DNA of 64,000 nucleotides from Adiantum capillus-veneris (Eukaryota > Streptophyta > Polypodiopsida > Polypodiales > Pteridaceae), in NCBI GenBank assembly GCA_014529385.2, contig CM043970.1, positions 43,940,779 through 44,004,778 of the forward strand, read 5' to 3'. The notes under the pieces were generated by a model. That model did not search any database. It was not told where the DNA came from and was given only the letters and a program-made list of their open reading frames with translations. A program made the translations under genes and the position numbers. Numbering within the stretch: position 1 is the stretch's first letter; every line of letters begins with the position of its first letter. This document shows, in pieces, positions 1 to 10,900 of the stretch.

Positions 1-180
1 TGTCCACTACATGCACTATCATGTAGACGTGGGTGTGTAGATTTCTGGTACCCACAAATATAAGCATTGACCAATAAAGACAAGATTATAACCCAGTGGT
101 TTTGATCTCCGTGCACCTCTAGACCAAGGTGTGTGGGGATTGGACATGACTAGAGAATGTGAGGTAGTCTACAGTGTGAA

Positions 181-182
<2 letters not shown>
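1..182. repeat. Outer segment of left arm of large inverted repeat
   Basis: This segment is the reverse complement of 49282-49464 with few differences. Position 1 pairs with 49464, so the arm continues beyond the window start. No coding potential is seen. Homology stops at the (GA)n tract beginning near 184, which pairs with the (CT)n tract at 49261-49281. Confidence 0.9.

Positions 183-183
<1 letters not shown>

Positions 184-236
<53 letters not shown>
184..236. repeat. (GA)n microsatellite at arm breakpoint
   Basis: An uninterrupted GA dinucleotide tract. It marks the point where the left and right inverted-repeat arms stop matching. Everything from here to about 8211 is present only in the left arm. 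Confidence 0.95.
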
Positions 237-238
<2 letters not shown>

Positions 239-609
239 GGAGGATGCCAATAGAAGATTAAATTTATGTTCAGGTTATAAGGCTTTACCCTCATTATGAG
301 TAGTGACGAGGATGTGGGGCCGTCCAACCGAAACAATTATCTCCCAACAAGGATCTTATGTCCTTGTAATCAATGCAAGTATGATGTGCGATGGACAAGA
401 CGCGTTTCTCTGCAGCATCCCTGTGGTCCGAGTAGGAGGATATCCATACTACACAATTTGAGAGAGAGGAGGCTCACTGACCCCGACCAATTCTGAGAGA
501 GCTTGGGCCGACACGCCATATGCAACGTTTTCAGGTTTTGCATGGGCTACGACCTTTTATCGCTCCACTGATTGTGTCATTGCAGGTTGTCATGGGTTCA
601 TGTTATTTT

Positions 610-673
<64 letters not shown>

Positions 674-674
674 G
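610..674. repeat. Composite (GT)n(GA)n(G)n microsatellite
   Basis: GT repeats (about 610-632) pass directly into GA repeats (633-663) and then a run of G to 674. Frames through it give only low-complexity peptides. Confidence 0.95.
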
Positions 675-845
675 AGGCTATAACCACACCCTAGGTTTGA
701 CCTTGTGACTACCTGCAAAACAATAACCTCTCCACACCCCTCCACCCACCTACGAGGTTGTGCCCACACCTTGCGGTGAGGGTAGAAAAACAATAGGCTA
801 CTCAAGTGATAGGAGGGTGTCAGCCAATTGTGCATCAAAATCATC

Positions 846-851
846 TCTCTC

Positions 852-899
<48 letters not shown>

Positions 900-902
900 C
901 TC
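846..902. repeat. (CT)n followed by (TATC)n microsatellite
   Basis: CT dinucleotide tract followed by five or so TATC units. Confidence 0.95.
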
Positions 903-2535
903 TGTCATTCGCTCCCCTGTTTGACAAATTAGTAAGTTCAATCACACACTCCATTGAAGAAATGGATTCACAACTGTGAAGGGAATGAGCTTCCTCAAAT
1001 TTTGACATGAAAAGTAGGGGAAATTTAAGTTTCCTTAGAAAATGTATTTGTTTTGCCTTGTGTGTGATCTGCATGGAGTCACGGTTCAAAATAGGGTTTC
1101 CATTAACCGGGCCATTAACCTGACCATACTTTAATTCCTTCTAGGATTTTAATTCAACGTGAATAATTTTAAAACTTGACCCTTTTTCACACGTGTACAC
1201 TCACAGTTAGATTTTTCACCAAATAGCACTTAGAAAGGATACCGGAGCTTGAAAGTCCATGAGGGAGGCCAATGCTAGTAGAGATGTCCCTTCTTGGAGA
1301 CTTCTCTGCTACCCGTCTTCCTCTCCTTCTCCCTCAAATCAAAAATTTGCTAGGTTTGAGCCTCAGTAAATTCAATATACACATCAAATCCCCACCTCCA
1401 AAAGAGTGTGGATCACCACATGAGAGACTTCTTCTCTACTACCTACGTGCAAAGGCACTGCCCTTTTTGAGGTTCTTTCTTTCATACCTCTTTGTAATGG
1501 CAGCCTCAAAATTCCTGCTTATGGTGATGCCTTAGATGATGTCCATGGTAGTGTAGATGATGTTGGTCTCAAGTTCTGAGATGTACCGTGGGGAACATTT
1601 TAAGTGTCCCTTTGGCAAACACAACTTGATGAGGTAATCGGGAAGAGTTTGCAAGCCCTATCACTCTACCATTGAGGTTGACTATGAAGCCTAGCATAAC
1701 AAAGATAAGGCTTTTTACTTTATATGTGTGGTGGCTACGCTGCTAAATGCATATCATATCACACATTATTTTGCGTCTATAATTGCTTTAGGAATTTGGT
1801 TTTTTTTGTGCCAAGCTTTCTTCTTCCCAATATAGTGTGTCATCCACTCATATCTGATGGCTATTCGAATGCAATTATCTTATCTATAAAATGAAATGAG
1901 TGGCCACCATGTGGCTGCAAATCTATGACGTTATTTGTAGATCTATATCTATATTAGAATGATAGAGGCGAGGCAGTTGGCAGCATTTTCTTGCAGCTAT
2001 GCTTTTGAACTCCTAGCCTTAGCATCTATCGCGCTACCACCTTGTCATATCCTTGCATTGGCATGTCACTTAGTGCCACATTGTGGCCTTTCCTTGTTTG
2101 TGGGTTGTTGCACTAGTTTGTAATCTTTGAGGCTTTGCCTTGACATTGATATGTAGGTCCACACCCACCCTTGGCATTGAGATGTGGGGGCAGTTGCACA
2201 CTCACGATCCATGACCGTGCCGGGCCTAACTCTCAATGCATTTGTTGAGCTACGGACTATTCCCACTCCCGACAGGCTAGTTGAAATGTGCTACTTAATT
2301 GCCACCGCCCTTTGCTCTGCAATATCCCTCTTCAACCCAACTCTGTGCGGATTCTTTTGAGTTCACTCAGAGATTCCATATGCACCTTTGGGCTACTTGG
2401 AATCACTATTGGGGGCTTCGTTTCGACACCAATTTTTGGTCAATGGAGGTGATCATGATGTTCACCCTTGATACTCTCTCTATCAATCTATGTAAGTACA
2501 AATGTGTAGCTAGGGCCAATTGTACTATTAATTTT

Positions 2536-2548
2536 CTCATTCTCTCTC

Positions 2549-2585
<37 letters not shown>
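2536..2585. repeat. (TC)n tract at 3' end of LINE
   Basis: A TC tract, read as GA on the LINE's strand, begins about 55 bp beyond the last recognisable LINE coding sequence. A far longer CT tract flanks the LINE 5' end at 7924-8125. The LINE is therefore framed by the same dinucleotide on both sides. Confidence 0.9.
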
Positions 2586-2639
2586 TTTTGGGAAAACTTA
2601 TTATTTACATATATATTACATCATCTCGTCATTGATCAA

Positions 2640-3177
2640 TGTCAGATCCGACTTATGAATTGTAAACATCTCTCTTTCATCTTCCCATGAATGATACAAA
2701 GGCAGTCCTCCATCATCTTTTTCTTGATAGTCTCCCAAGGAATAGTAACCTTGTAAAGCGAGATTTTCTCAAAACAGGCAAAATTTTGAGCGTTCCAGAT
2801 AAAAAACAGTAACCAAACTCTCCAGGATTGCATACAAAACTGCATTGCGTCATCCGGAAATTTGCACAACCCAAATGTCATAGAAAAGATAGACAGTTTG
2901 ACAGGGACCCATTTTTGTACATGTTGTAAAATCCATAGCCACCATTGTCTTACATTTTTGCAGTTTCAAAATAGGTGTTTAATGGTCTCCATAGCTTTAC
3001 AAATTGGGCATTTCCCATCTGAAATACATTTCTTAAGTAGCAGTTCTCCACAGGGTAGAGAGCCTGTGAGAAGTCTCCACAAAAAAACTTGTGCTTATTC
3101 GAACAAGGAAGACTCCATAATACCATCAGCCGCTGTATCCACCACTCTTGTGATCTGTTGAACCTCCAATATCTGTT
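2640..3177 (-). pseudogene. LINE ORF2 C-terminal zinc finger (zf-RVT) and 3' end
   Basis: Downstream of the 3178 stop, frames on the minus strand give CPICKAMETIKHLF, then a TGA where a Trp would fit, then NCKNVRQWW. This matches the CX2C...HX4C arrangement of the zf-RVT domain at the end of plant L1 ORF2. Homology-like sequence runs on to about 2640. The nonsense codon in the zinc finger is a further inactivating lesion. Confidence 0.75.
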
Positions 3178-5499
3178 TCATCTAGTTGAGATGTCCAAAT
3201 CTGGAATAAGCAAAGTGTAGAACTGTGCAGTAGAAGATTTCCACCAATCACCTGCATTCCCTGGTAAGTGCCAGTCTCGGAATCTTTCCCATAAGTTCTC
3301 TGTAAGGGGAACTTGAAGCCTGAATGTTTGAATACATAAGTCTATCCAACTTCTTCTGAAAGCATTCGACAGTCTGAATTGTCTCCTGGCTGCAAAAAAG
3401 GGAACAAACAACCCCTGAGAGTCCAACATTTGATCAATGCATATGATACCTTTTCTGAATAACCTGATGGATTGTTTTTTAATAATCAAGGCAGGGGGAG
3501 TATTAAAGACAAAGCTCCAGAAAACATTTTCGTGACCAAGAGAATTGCCTGTATACCTAAGACGACCTTGCCATATCAAATTAGAGCATGTGTGTTTCCA
3601 AGAGTTTATCATCAGCTGAGAAGCAATGCAACCAGTTTTAAGAGGGGCATGCGAAAACAATTTGTCCCAGTCCGACATATTCCATGTGCCATGATAGTAA
3701 ACCACTGACAGAGAAATAATATCCCACATGCATCTGGACCAAATAGTGTCTCGTTTGAACATATGTTTGACCATAGTTTCCCGTCGAGCATGAGCATGTG
3801 CCTGCAGGTTAAGCACCCCCAATCCCCCTTGATATCTAGGACTAATAACAAAGTCCCATTTAATGAAGGCGCAAGTTTTCCTTTTATTGCCCCAAAGGAA
3901 TTTTGTCAGCAACGTTTGTATCTGAGCTAGGTTCTTTTTTTTCCAGTCCAACAATGGCAGATAGTACAACAGATATGGCATGAGAATGGCTTGTATGATT
4001 CTGAGTCTGACATGCAACGGACACTCATCACAGTACCATGTAGCGAATTTCGTTCGGACTTTGGATAAAACCCACTGAACCAGCTGGTTATTATTTGAGT
4101 GTATTCCTATTGGGTACCCCAAATATCTGACAACATGTCCTTTTGGGATTCTCTTGCCAGCCCAAATAAGATTGTTAAACTGGTCTGCATTAATATCAAT
4201 AAGCACAGATTTTTGCAAGTTCAAGTTCATTCCAACAGCCAAAGAAAACAAGGCGAGGTAAGACATACATTTATTCAGATTTAAATTGGTAGCATGTAGA
4301 AAAATCATAGTGTCATCAGCAAAACCTAGAGCCAGCAACTGTTCCTTGTACAATTTTATCCCATTGATTCTCCCTAGAGCTGATTGTTTCTCCAAAAAGC
4401 AAAATAAAGGATCAGTACTGACAGCAAAAAAAAGAGGGCTTAAGGGGCACCCTTGTCTCACCGATCTTTGGATCTGAACTGGGCCTAAAAGTTTGCCATT
4501 TACTATAATCCTTGATGTAGCCTGCTGCCCCAGCAAGAAGATGCATGTACTCATGTTGGTCCCAAACCCCATTTTTTTCATGATAGCATAAATGAAGTCC
4601 CAGGCTACAGTGTCAAATGCTTTTTCATAATCTAATTGTAGCATTACTGAGTTCTGATTTGTTTTGATAGCATATTCAGTCCCTAGTTGAACAGCCAAAA
4701 TATTGTCCAAAATAGATCTACCCCCAATGAATCCCGACTGGTTTATATGGATATGTTTCCGTAACAGAGGGGATAATCTGATAGCCACTGATTTAGCCAG
4801 AACCTTATACAGTAACCCCATCATGGTTATGGGTCTCCATTGTGATAAAGTTGAGAAGAATTTTTGCTTAGGAATGAGTTTAACAATTCCTTCTTTGAGA
4901 TGAGGATCCATAACCTGTGATGCCCAGATAGCATTGATTGCCTGCATAACCATACATTTCAGATGTGGCCAAAAATGCATCAAGAATTCCTTTGAAAGCC
5001 CACAAGCTCCAGGTGTTTTGTCATTTCCCAATTTAGTGATAGCATAGTAGAGTTCTCCTTCCTCAAAGCAGCCCTCAAGCCTCTGGGCATCACAGTTATT
5101 AATGCAAAAGTCCACAGAGGCTAACATCACCTCCATTGCCTGTGCTCTTTCCTTCAAGGTATCCACTGGTTTATTTAAGATAGCATTATAATGATCCACG
5201 CAGGTTTGCATAAGGTTCTGGCTGTCAGTGACTTCGGACCCATCCTCTGTTATAATTCTAGTGATAGCCTCTCGATTATGTTTGGTTTTCAGCTTATGAA
5301 AAAATCCCTTTGAGGTGTCATTTACATCTGATAATTCTCTTACCTTGCATTTGAATCTGCATTTAGCAACCTCAGCCTCAGCTATAGATAGAAGAGCACC
5401 CCTAATATCCTCAATTTCAGTACATAGCTGTGTGGTTACCTGTCCTTTATGCACCTGTTCTAACAAGGGTTTAAGTTTCGCACACAATGCAGCCAGTTT
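3178..5499 (-). pseudogene. LINE ORF2, reverse transcriptase segment
   Basis: About 770 codons in the same frame as the endonuclease. RT motifs are in order: KLIPK/WRPITMMGLLYK, NQSGFIGGRSILDN, motif A LDYEKAFDTVAWDF, motif B RQGCPLSPLFFAV and motif C GFADDTMIF with both catalytic Asp. The thumb region and connection follow (VRLRIIQAILMPYLLYYLP, LTKFLWG). The catalytic residues are intact. The frame ends at a stop at 3178, yet recognisable sequence continues into the zinc-finger segment. It is part of one ORF2 broken by at least two stops. Confidence 0.88.
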
Positions 5500-6408
5500 C
5501 TATCGCTTTTGGGCAGCTCTCATCTTACCATGATGTCTGAAACATTTTTCCATTTTAGCACAGAAAAAATTCCAAGAATTAACCGGATCAGTACTTATCT
5601 GCTTAGCATGATTAGCACAATGTAGGACATCTGCTTGAAAGTGTTTATCATGTAACAATAGATTATTCACCATGAGAGGTCTCGCTTTACCAAATTTAAC
5701 TGATCTAGCATTAGCATCAGAAAGATTCAAAACGAGAGGAAAGTGATCAGACATACAGAAGTCAATCTGAACTTGCATTTGACAATTAGCAGGTAGCCAT
5801 TCATCTTGCATAAAATAAAGTCTATCCAATCTAGACCAAGATGATATGTGCGATTTTGAATGAAAAGTGAACCCATTTGAGTTAAACCCATTTAACCAGG
5901 CATCTGACATTTGATGTAGGGATTCTAGGTCATCCCAACAAGCAGCTTCCTCTTTTGACATAACAGTGGCTATGGATGTAGTATCCACCATTTTAGTAAC
6001 CGTATTGAAATCACCGCCAAAAATACCCTTGCCTAGAGTCATCAGTTTCAACCAAGACCAAGTTTCCATTCTGTGATTCCAATTATTATTAGCATACACA
6101 TTAACAATATGTAGAGGTCCCCATGTCGAATCTACTATAAAGACAGAACAGCGACCCGAGGGATGATCCAGCACCCATTGAGGGTTAAGAGAATTCTTAA
6201 TAAAAGTCAGCACCCCAGAATACTCTCCTTTTCTCCCCCCATAAAAGCACGAGTATCCTTTGAAATGGTAAGTTTCTACTGCTCTTTTATGCCATTTATG
6301 CTCTTGTATAAGCACTACATCGAGATCTTTTTGCAGAATCCATTTATTAAGCATGGCCAGCCTATTGGGGTCATTAAGACCTTTCACATTAAAGGTTGCA
6401 ACTTTCAT
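5500..6408 (-). pseudogene. LINE ORF2, endonuclease segment
   Basis: First 302 codons of ORF2, encoding the apurinic-like endonuclease that nicks target DNA. Visible motifs are the N-terminal VATFNVKGLND, IQEHKW with the catalytic Glu, GGDFNTV, SRLDRLYF and the terminal SDHFPL with Asp-His. The start ATG overlaps the ORF1 stop (ATGA). A TAG at 5500-5502 truncates the frame, but the same frame continues immediately with RT-domain sequence. This is a single nonsense mutation, not a frameshift. Confidence 0.85.
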
Positions 6409-7865
6409 GAGGGAGTGTTCGTAACAACCTGAGTATTACCGCCTTCATTTGAGCTATCATCACTGTCCGCCATGTTGACCTCAAGGTTAAGCGCAGGTTC
6501 CTCCCGAATAAGAGGTAGTTTTTCAGCGGTATTGCATGCTGCCTCAATAGCAGCCAAAGTGTCAGGTGAAGGCATGTCTTGCAGGATGTCAAATACATTG
6601 GGACTAATGTAACCTGAGGAAGACTGTCGGGGTTTGAAGGATTTCCTAGCCGAGACAGTTTGAAACCCATCCGCATCAATGGGTCTTTTCCCCTTATCAA
6701 CGGTTCTGTTAATACCATGAGGATTATTAGAAGAGGCTGGACCTTGATGCCCATTACCCGATTTAGCCTGGTTCCCTACATGAGTAGGATTGAATAGAGG
6801 TCTCGATACCCCTTTCAGATGAGGATGTATGGTGCCAGCTGCATGCGCATACGCAGGGGAGACATTTACCGAGGTCTGCTGCACCCCAGGGCTACTAGCA
6901 TTACCTGGATGAAGTGTACTAGGAGATTTCCCAAAAATTTGTTCCCGTGGAACCAAATTTTTCATGCCGGGATATGAAGGGATGAGATCTCCTGAGGATT
7001 GAGTCACCGTGGGGCAGTTTCTTGAGAAATTCCCTAGTTTGTTACAGTGAAAACATGCTCCTACTAAAGAACCCCATTTTAAGTACAGCACCATCCTTCC
7101 TACAGACGGGATGTTAATGTCTATAGTTTGTGGAAAGGGGTTTGTGGTATTCCACAGAAGACAAGCCTTGTTACGATTAGGAGAGTTAATGGTGGGGGCA
7201 TACAATACTTGCCCTAATGTGGCTGTAATATCTTTAATGCATGGCCACATGAAGGATGGCAGGTCTATGTACTCAACCCACACGGGGCACTGATATAGCA
7301 AGGCATCTTTAATCATTTTAATGGGTTTCCAATCAAACACATGCACGACCGCTCCAAATAGTATAACAGTGGGTTTCGACAGAAAAGCAGCCTGATCTTG
7401 AGGTTTGAGAAATAGGACCTCGAAAAGTCCTTGCCCCGCATAGAAGATTTTATCTATTACCTGTGCTCCAAACCCTTTATCAATGGCCTGTCCGATATCG
7501 TTAATTTGGGGCAGTCGACTAGTGAAGAACAGCACAACCGCACGAGCTTTAAAAATAGAGATTTGTTGCCAAATCATTTTGGAATCCAGAGAGACTTGGT
7601 GATCCCCTTTTATTTGGGGGTCATTGGTAATGGACTCTTGTAAAATGTCAGACAGGGCCGACTCATCATAAGAGGGAGTATTATCCATCTTCTCATGCAC
7701 TAAGCTCTGAACTTCTTCCCTAGGGTCTACTCTAAAAGCAGAAGGTAATACAGAGGAGGCCATAGCAAGAGAAGCAAATGAAGGACCTGAATGTGCCGAG
7801 TGTTGAGGATGCGTAGAAGCTGCAGTAGGAGTGAAGGAGGTCCCGTGAAGAGTAATCCACGACAA
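6405..7865 (-). CDS. LINE ORF1 protein (DUF4283-like, zinc knuckle)
   Basis: 486 aa. ORF1 of plant L1 elements binds the element RNA and forms the ribonucleoprotein. Residues from about 85 to 260 resemble the DUF4283 region (WKPIKMIKDALLYQCPVWVEY stretch). This is followed by a zinc knuckle CFHCNKLGNFSRNC near residue 275, where the family pattern CX2CX4HX4C has Asn in place of His, a single-base change from CAT to AAT. The C-terminal half is low-complexity and Ser/Pro/Asn-rich. The last codon overlaps the ORF2 start as ATGA (6405-6408). The frame is open throughout, with the 5' boundary set by the first in-frame start. Confidence 0.85.
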   Translation of the reverse strand: MSWITLHGTSFTPTAASTHPQHSAHSGPSFASLAMASSVLPSAFRVDPREEVQSLVHEKMDNTPSYDESALSDILQESITNDPQIKGDHQVSLDSKMIWQQISIFKARAVVLFFTSRLPQINDIGQAIDKGFGAQVIDKIFYAGQGLFEVLFLKPQDQAAFLSKPTVILFGAVVHVFDWKPIKMIKDALLYQCPVWVEYIDLPSFMWPCIKDITATLGQVLYAPTINSPNRNKACLLWNTTNPFPQTIDINIPSVGRMVLYLKWGSLVGACFHCNKLGNFSRNCPTVTQSSGDLIPSYPGMKNLVPREQIFGKSPSTLHPGNASSPGVQQTSVNVSPAYAHAAGTIHPHLKGVSRPLFNPTHVGNQAKSGNGHQGPASSNNPHGINRTVDKGKRPIDADGFQTVSARKSFKPRQSSSGYISPNVFDILQDMPSPDTLAAIEAACNTAEKLPLIREEPALNLEVNMADSDDSSNEGGNTQVVTNTPS

Positions 7866-7923
7866 GCGCGAGCATAAGCCAGAGCACCACCGAAGCCCTA
7901 GGGAGGGAGTGCTCGCTGCAGAT

Positions 7924-8128
<205 letters not shown>

Positions 8129-8349
8129 TGGTTCAAGGTGACATTGTCTCCTCTAGCCTCTTAGCAAGTCGTAGGAGGTGATTGGGACATTCAATCTTGA
8201 TGCTTAGTTGGAAATGTGTATATAACAAGGTGTTTACATGAATTTGGAAGATTTTCTGATGTGATATTTGTTTTCAAGTATGGCGAACGATGTATAGATG
8301 TCAAATAGTCATGTTGTGTGTCGACGGTCAGGCACATGCACCTGCCTGG

Positions 8350-8900
8350 ACATGATAACAGATTTTAGGGATCCCAATGGGATTTTCTTGTTCTCCTGTT
8401 ATGTGTAATATTTATCTTTGTCACTTCGAATTTCAATGGATCTTAAAAATGATGAGTGACCCAGCCAGGGCTTCGTTACTTTCACACTTTATTCATATGT
8501 TTAGGTTTATGGATGACCTATGTAGCCTGAACAATCCCATGTTCGAAGAAACGCCTAGAGAGATTTATCCGACCTGTCTTAATATTGAACCTACCTTCCT
8601 AGATAGAATAATGAGGCTTGATAAATGGTTTGTCTCTAGGAGTCACTTCTTGAATATCGAGATTACTTTAACTCCCCCATTCTTGGGTAATTTTTATACT
8701 CGTTTCTTTTGGAAAAGAGAAAATCTGAAGATCAAATCCTCTGTATTTACCAAAAGGAAAAGCAATAGACCCTTTAAAAACTCCTTACACACATGTCTAG
8801 GAATGATGTTCCTTATAGTTTATGCCTCGTCAGACAGCTTTTTCAGCATATGAAGAAATCAACACTCTGATTACCAAGTTTATCAATAATGGGAAGACCT
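8350..8900 (+). pseudogene. Penelope-like reverse transcriptase relic (left-arm copy)
   Basis: An open frame from 8377 to 8850, with the same frame extending upstream to about 8350. It carries motif B as GIPMGFSCSPVMCNIYL and motif C as FRFMDDLC followed by SLNNP and IYP. That spacing is characteristic of Penelope-like element RTs, in which a YP dipeptide follows the DD motif. A third block (NIEITL...FTKRKS..PFKNSLH) matches the post-catalytic region in character. Fingers and motif A are not recognisable upstream, and a frameshift ends the frame near 8850 compared with the mirror copy. No GIY-YIG endonuclease domain was found downstream. It is the reverse complement of 47896-48445. Confidence 0.7.
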
Positions 8901-9126
8901 TGTTGCATGTATCTACAATTCCTTAAAAATGCGTAAATGGTCCGGCCTTAAGTATGACCTACAAAACTTGAATAGTCTCATTAAACCAGAAAAAAATACT
9001 CATCAATAAATATTTTTATAAGGAAAACCCTTTCTTTTCGAAAGCTATTTTTCTCTTGTCAAGGTAGTAGGCCCATTTTCTTGGGGTCTACTACCTCATA
9101 GAATATGGTGACTGGGAATGAGTGGG

Positions 9127-9128
<2 letters not shown>

Positions 9129-9161
<33 letters not shown>
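9129..9161. repeat. (CA)n microsatellite
   Basis: CA dinucleotide repeat. The inverted counterpart at about 47666-47686 is a shorter (GT)n, showing length drift between arms. Confidence 0.9.
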
Positions 9162-9255
9162 AATTGCATTGATCCTTACTCATGTTTCACTACAAATAAT
9201 TATAATGAAAAAGAATGGCGTTGAGTCTATAAAACTTTTTTTCTTTTTTTCACCA

Positions 9256-9763
9256 TTATATCTCATTTAACCCATCCATTACATGATCACACAGGCAGCT
9301 GTCACAATAGCAACAAATGTTTGTGCGCTCAGCCAAAGGTAAGATATGGTTAGCTAAAATCACTCCAAACTCTTTGGTATAGGGTGTCTAGTTAAAGTAT
9401 CCTCGTAAGGGTATGAGAAATGAGGATACAAATATATCTTATGATGTGGTAGAAACTGTGCTAGCAAATATAACCGATCAGTAAATCCACGTTTTATTAA
9501 GTGTCCAACATTATAATACTGTGGCCCTATACCTAGGGCTTCCCTAACCATCTCCAGATGGATGTTATTCTTGAAGTGTTCTAAACCCCAAAGGGTCACC
9601 CGTGTTATTCTATTTTGATATGTCCACCATTTCGTACAGATGTTCCTAATTGAGGGACTAGAAGATGCTCATAATGGAGTATGGTGGTCTCCCAGATTGA
9701 CTCTCTTGACTGCTGCAAATGAGCAAGAGATATCGCTAATGCTTAATCTTGAATATAAGCCAT
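9256..9763 (-). pseudogene. Unrecognised ORF with Cys-rich C-terminus (left-arm copy)
   Basis: Not assigned to a family. Open minus-strand segments in shifted frames start from an ATG at 9761-9763. They pass through a 79-codon open stretch (9360-9599, containing GIGPQYYNVGHLIKRGF and LPHHKIYLYPHF) and end in a Cys-rich tail NICCYCDSCLCDH before a stop at 9256. At least three frame disruptions are needed to join them, including an early stop seven codons in. It faces the Penelope-like RT gene, with the two 3' ends converging. The right-arm copy (47197-47567) lacks about 135 bp of the middle but keeps the same start and Cys tail. Confidence 0.45.
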
Positions 9764-9880
9764 AGCTGATAAAGTATAAAGACACAGCTAAAGACAAGCT
9801 ATGGAAGAAACTTGTAAGCTGCTGGTAAGATAAGAAGTGTCCAAGTTGGTTACAATGCATTCTGTGATAGAATATGCATG

Positions 9881-9890
9881 TCTTATATAG
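9881..9890 (-). promoter_or_regulatory. Candidate TATA box for the Cys-rich ORF (left arm)
   Basis: Minus-strand CTATATAAGA lies about 120 bp upstream of the ATG at 9763. It is preserved identically in the right arm at 47070-47079. The sequence between TATA and ATG reads like a 5' leader. Promoter activity is inferred only. Confidence 0.45.
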
Positions 9891-10510
9891 ACCCTCATTG
9901 CAACCTCTTTTTGGATGTTATCTGTACTAAATACCCTCCTTATGTGCCCTCACTTCTTGAATACTGTAACACTGTAACTTTTTTTCATGCCATATATTCC
10001 CCTTGGAACATACCTATTTGGAAATCCGACTGATATTAGTCTCTTATAATATGTCGATATTATTGGTAATTATTCGTCAAAATCCTTCTAATATCAGAGT
10101 CCTTACCGCATAAAAAATATTTTGAGGCTGGCTTCGGCTTTAGTTAAAAAAAGTCTTAACTAGCTACTGCCACTTACTATTTCTCTTATTTTTTTCACTA
10201 GCAGTAAATGGTAATGGGATTCATTTTTAGCCTCATTTTTGTAATTATTATAATAGCGAGTCCATGCTGCATATTAACCCTAACCTTTTGTATCATCGGT
10301 ATGGCGTGTTCTTGCTACCGCCTGCATATTGTGACCCTGTCCTTTTGGATGCTCTATCGCACGCTACGTTCTGTTTAAGAAAGGTGTTTACACTAACTAG
10401 CGGCTTCTGCGCTTACGACTCACGGATCTTGTACTATTACAATCCCTGATGACCGAGGCTGTAAGCGATAAACAGGAGTGCAGTGATAGTTGGCTACTAT
10501 CTGGTCTCAT
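9891..10510. other. AT-rich left-arm segment, no gene
   Basis: Matches 46600-47069 in inverted orientation up to position 10360. From 10361 the sequence is left-arm-only. One 61-codon frame at 10264-10449 has no recognisable motif and is disrupted in the right arm. Confidence 0.5.
10030..10097. repeat. Perfect 10-bp inverted repeat around an AT-rich loop
   Basis: CTGATATTAG at 10030-10039 is matched by its reverse complement CTAATATCAG at 10088-10097, with 48 bp between. The loop itself is AT-rich and partly self-complementary. The right-arm copy near 46860-46930 has one arm damaged, so it is not conserved. Confidence 0.5.
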
Positions 10511-10653
10511 TGTTGAGATGTAGATAGAAAGAGAAAGAGACGTGACAAGAGACACACCATATACCCTCCCAAAGACTGATTCATATTGAGGACAAGATAC
10601 AAATATATAGGTGAGACCACGTTCAGTAGAGTGAGCCATATATAGCTCCAACA
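10511..10653 (-). repeat. 3' LTR of copia element
   Basis: 143 bp with TG...CA ends. Five mismatches by eye against 18447-18589. On the minus strand it is preceded by the purine tract AGTGGGGG (10654-10661). Confidence 0.93.
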
Positions 10654-10661
10654 CCCCCACT
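10654..10661 (-). promoter_or_regulatory. Polypurine tract of copia element
   Basis: AGTGGGGG on the minus strand, immediately before the 3' LTR. It primes plus-strand synthesis in LTR elements. Confidence 0.8.
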
Positions 10662-10900
10662 CAAACAAAGGTCTCTAGCTTTGGATGAAAAAACCCTTGG
10701 GGAGTTCAAGGGAAAAACCCAAGCCCCTATACAATGTGAAATATGAACCAGCAGTGATGATGTGAAAGTGAATTGTGCATCTATGTACAAATATTCAAGT
10801 GACTTAGATATCACAAGGTGCAAATGTGGAGTGTCCATAGTGCATGGTACCTAAATGATTACAATGTCATATGTACAAAGCTATTGCAATAGCAAAGAAG

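Larger units (their letters stand above)
237..2535. other. Left-arm-only spacer, no gene recognised
   Basis: About 2.3 kb without a convincing coding region. Short open frames show no recognisable motif or conserved start. It holds a composite microsatellite at 610-674 and a CT/TATC tract at 846-902. It is absent from the right arm and so belongs to the inserted block that carries the LINE. Confidence 0.6.
2640..7900 (-). mobile_element. Near-complete L1-type LINE (non-LTR retrotransposon)
   Basis: Minus-strand element with ORF1 (nucleic-acid-binding, zinc knuckle) and ORF2 (APE-type endonuclease, reverse transcriptase, C-terminal zinc finger), the order of plant L1 elements. ORF1 is open for 486 codons. 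ORF2 is interrupted by in-frame stops at 5500-5502, 3178 and within the zinc finger near 3030. No long poly(A) tail is evident, and the element ends close to a (TC)n tract. It lies in the block found only in the left arm. Exact ends are uncertain because no target duplication was identified. Confidence 0.9.

Noticed and set aside
8850-9120. GIY-YIG endonuclease downstream of the Penelope-like RT
   Set aside because: Frames in both arms have frequent stops and show no GIY-YIG motif.
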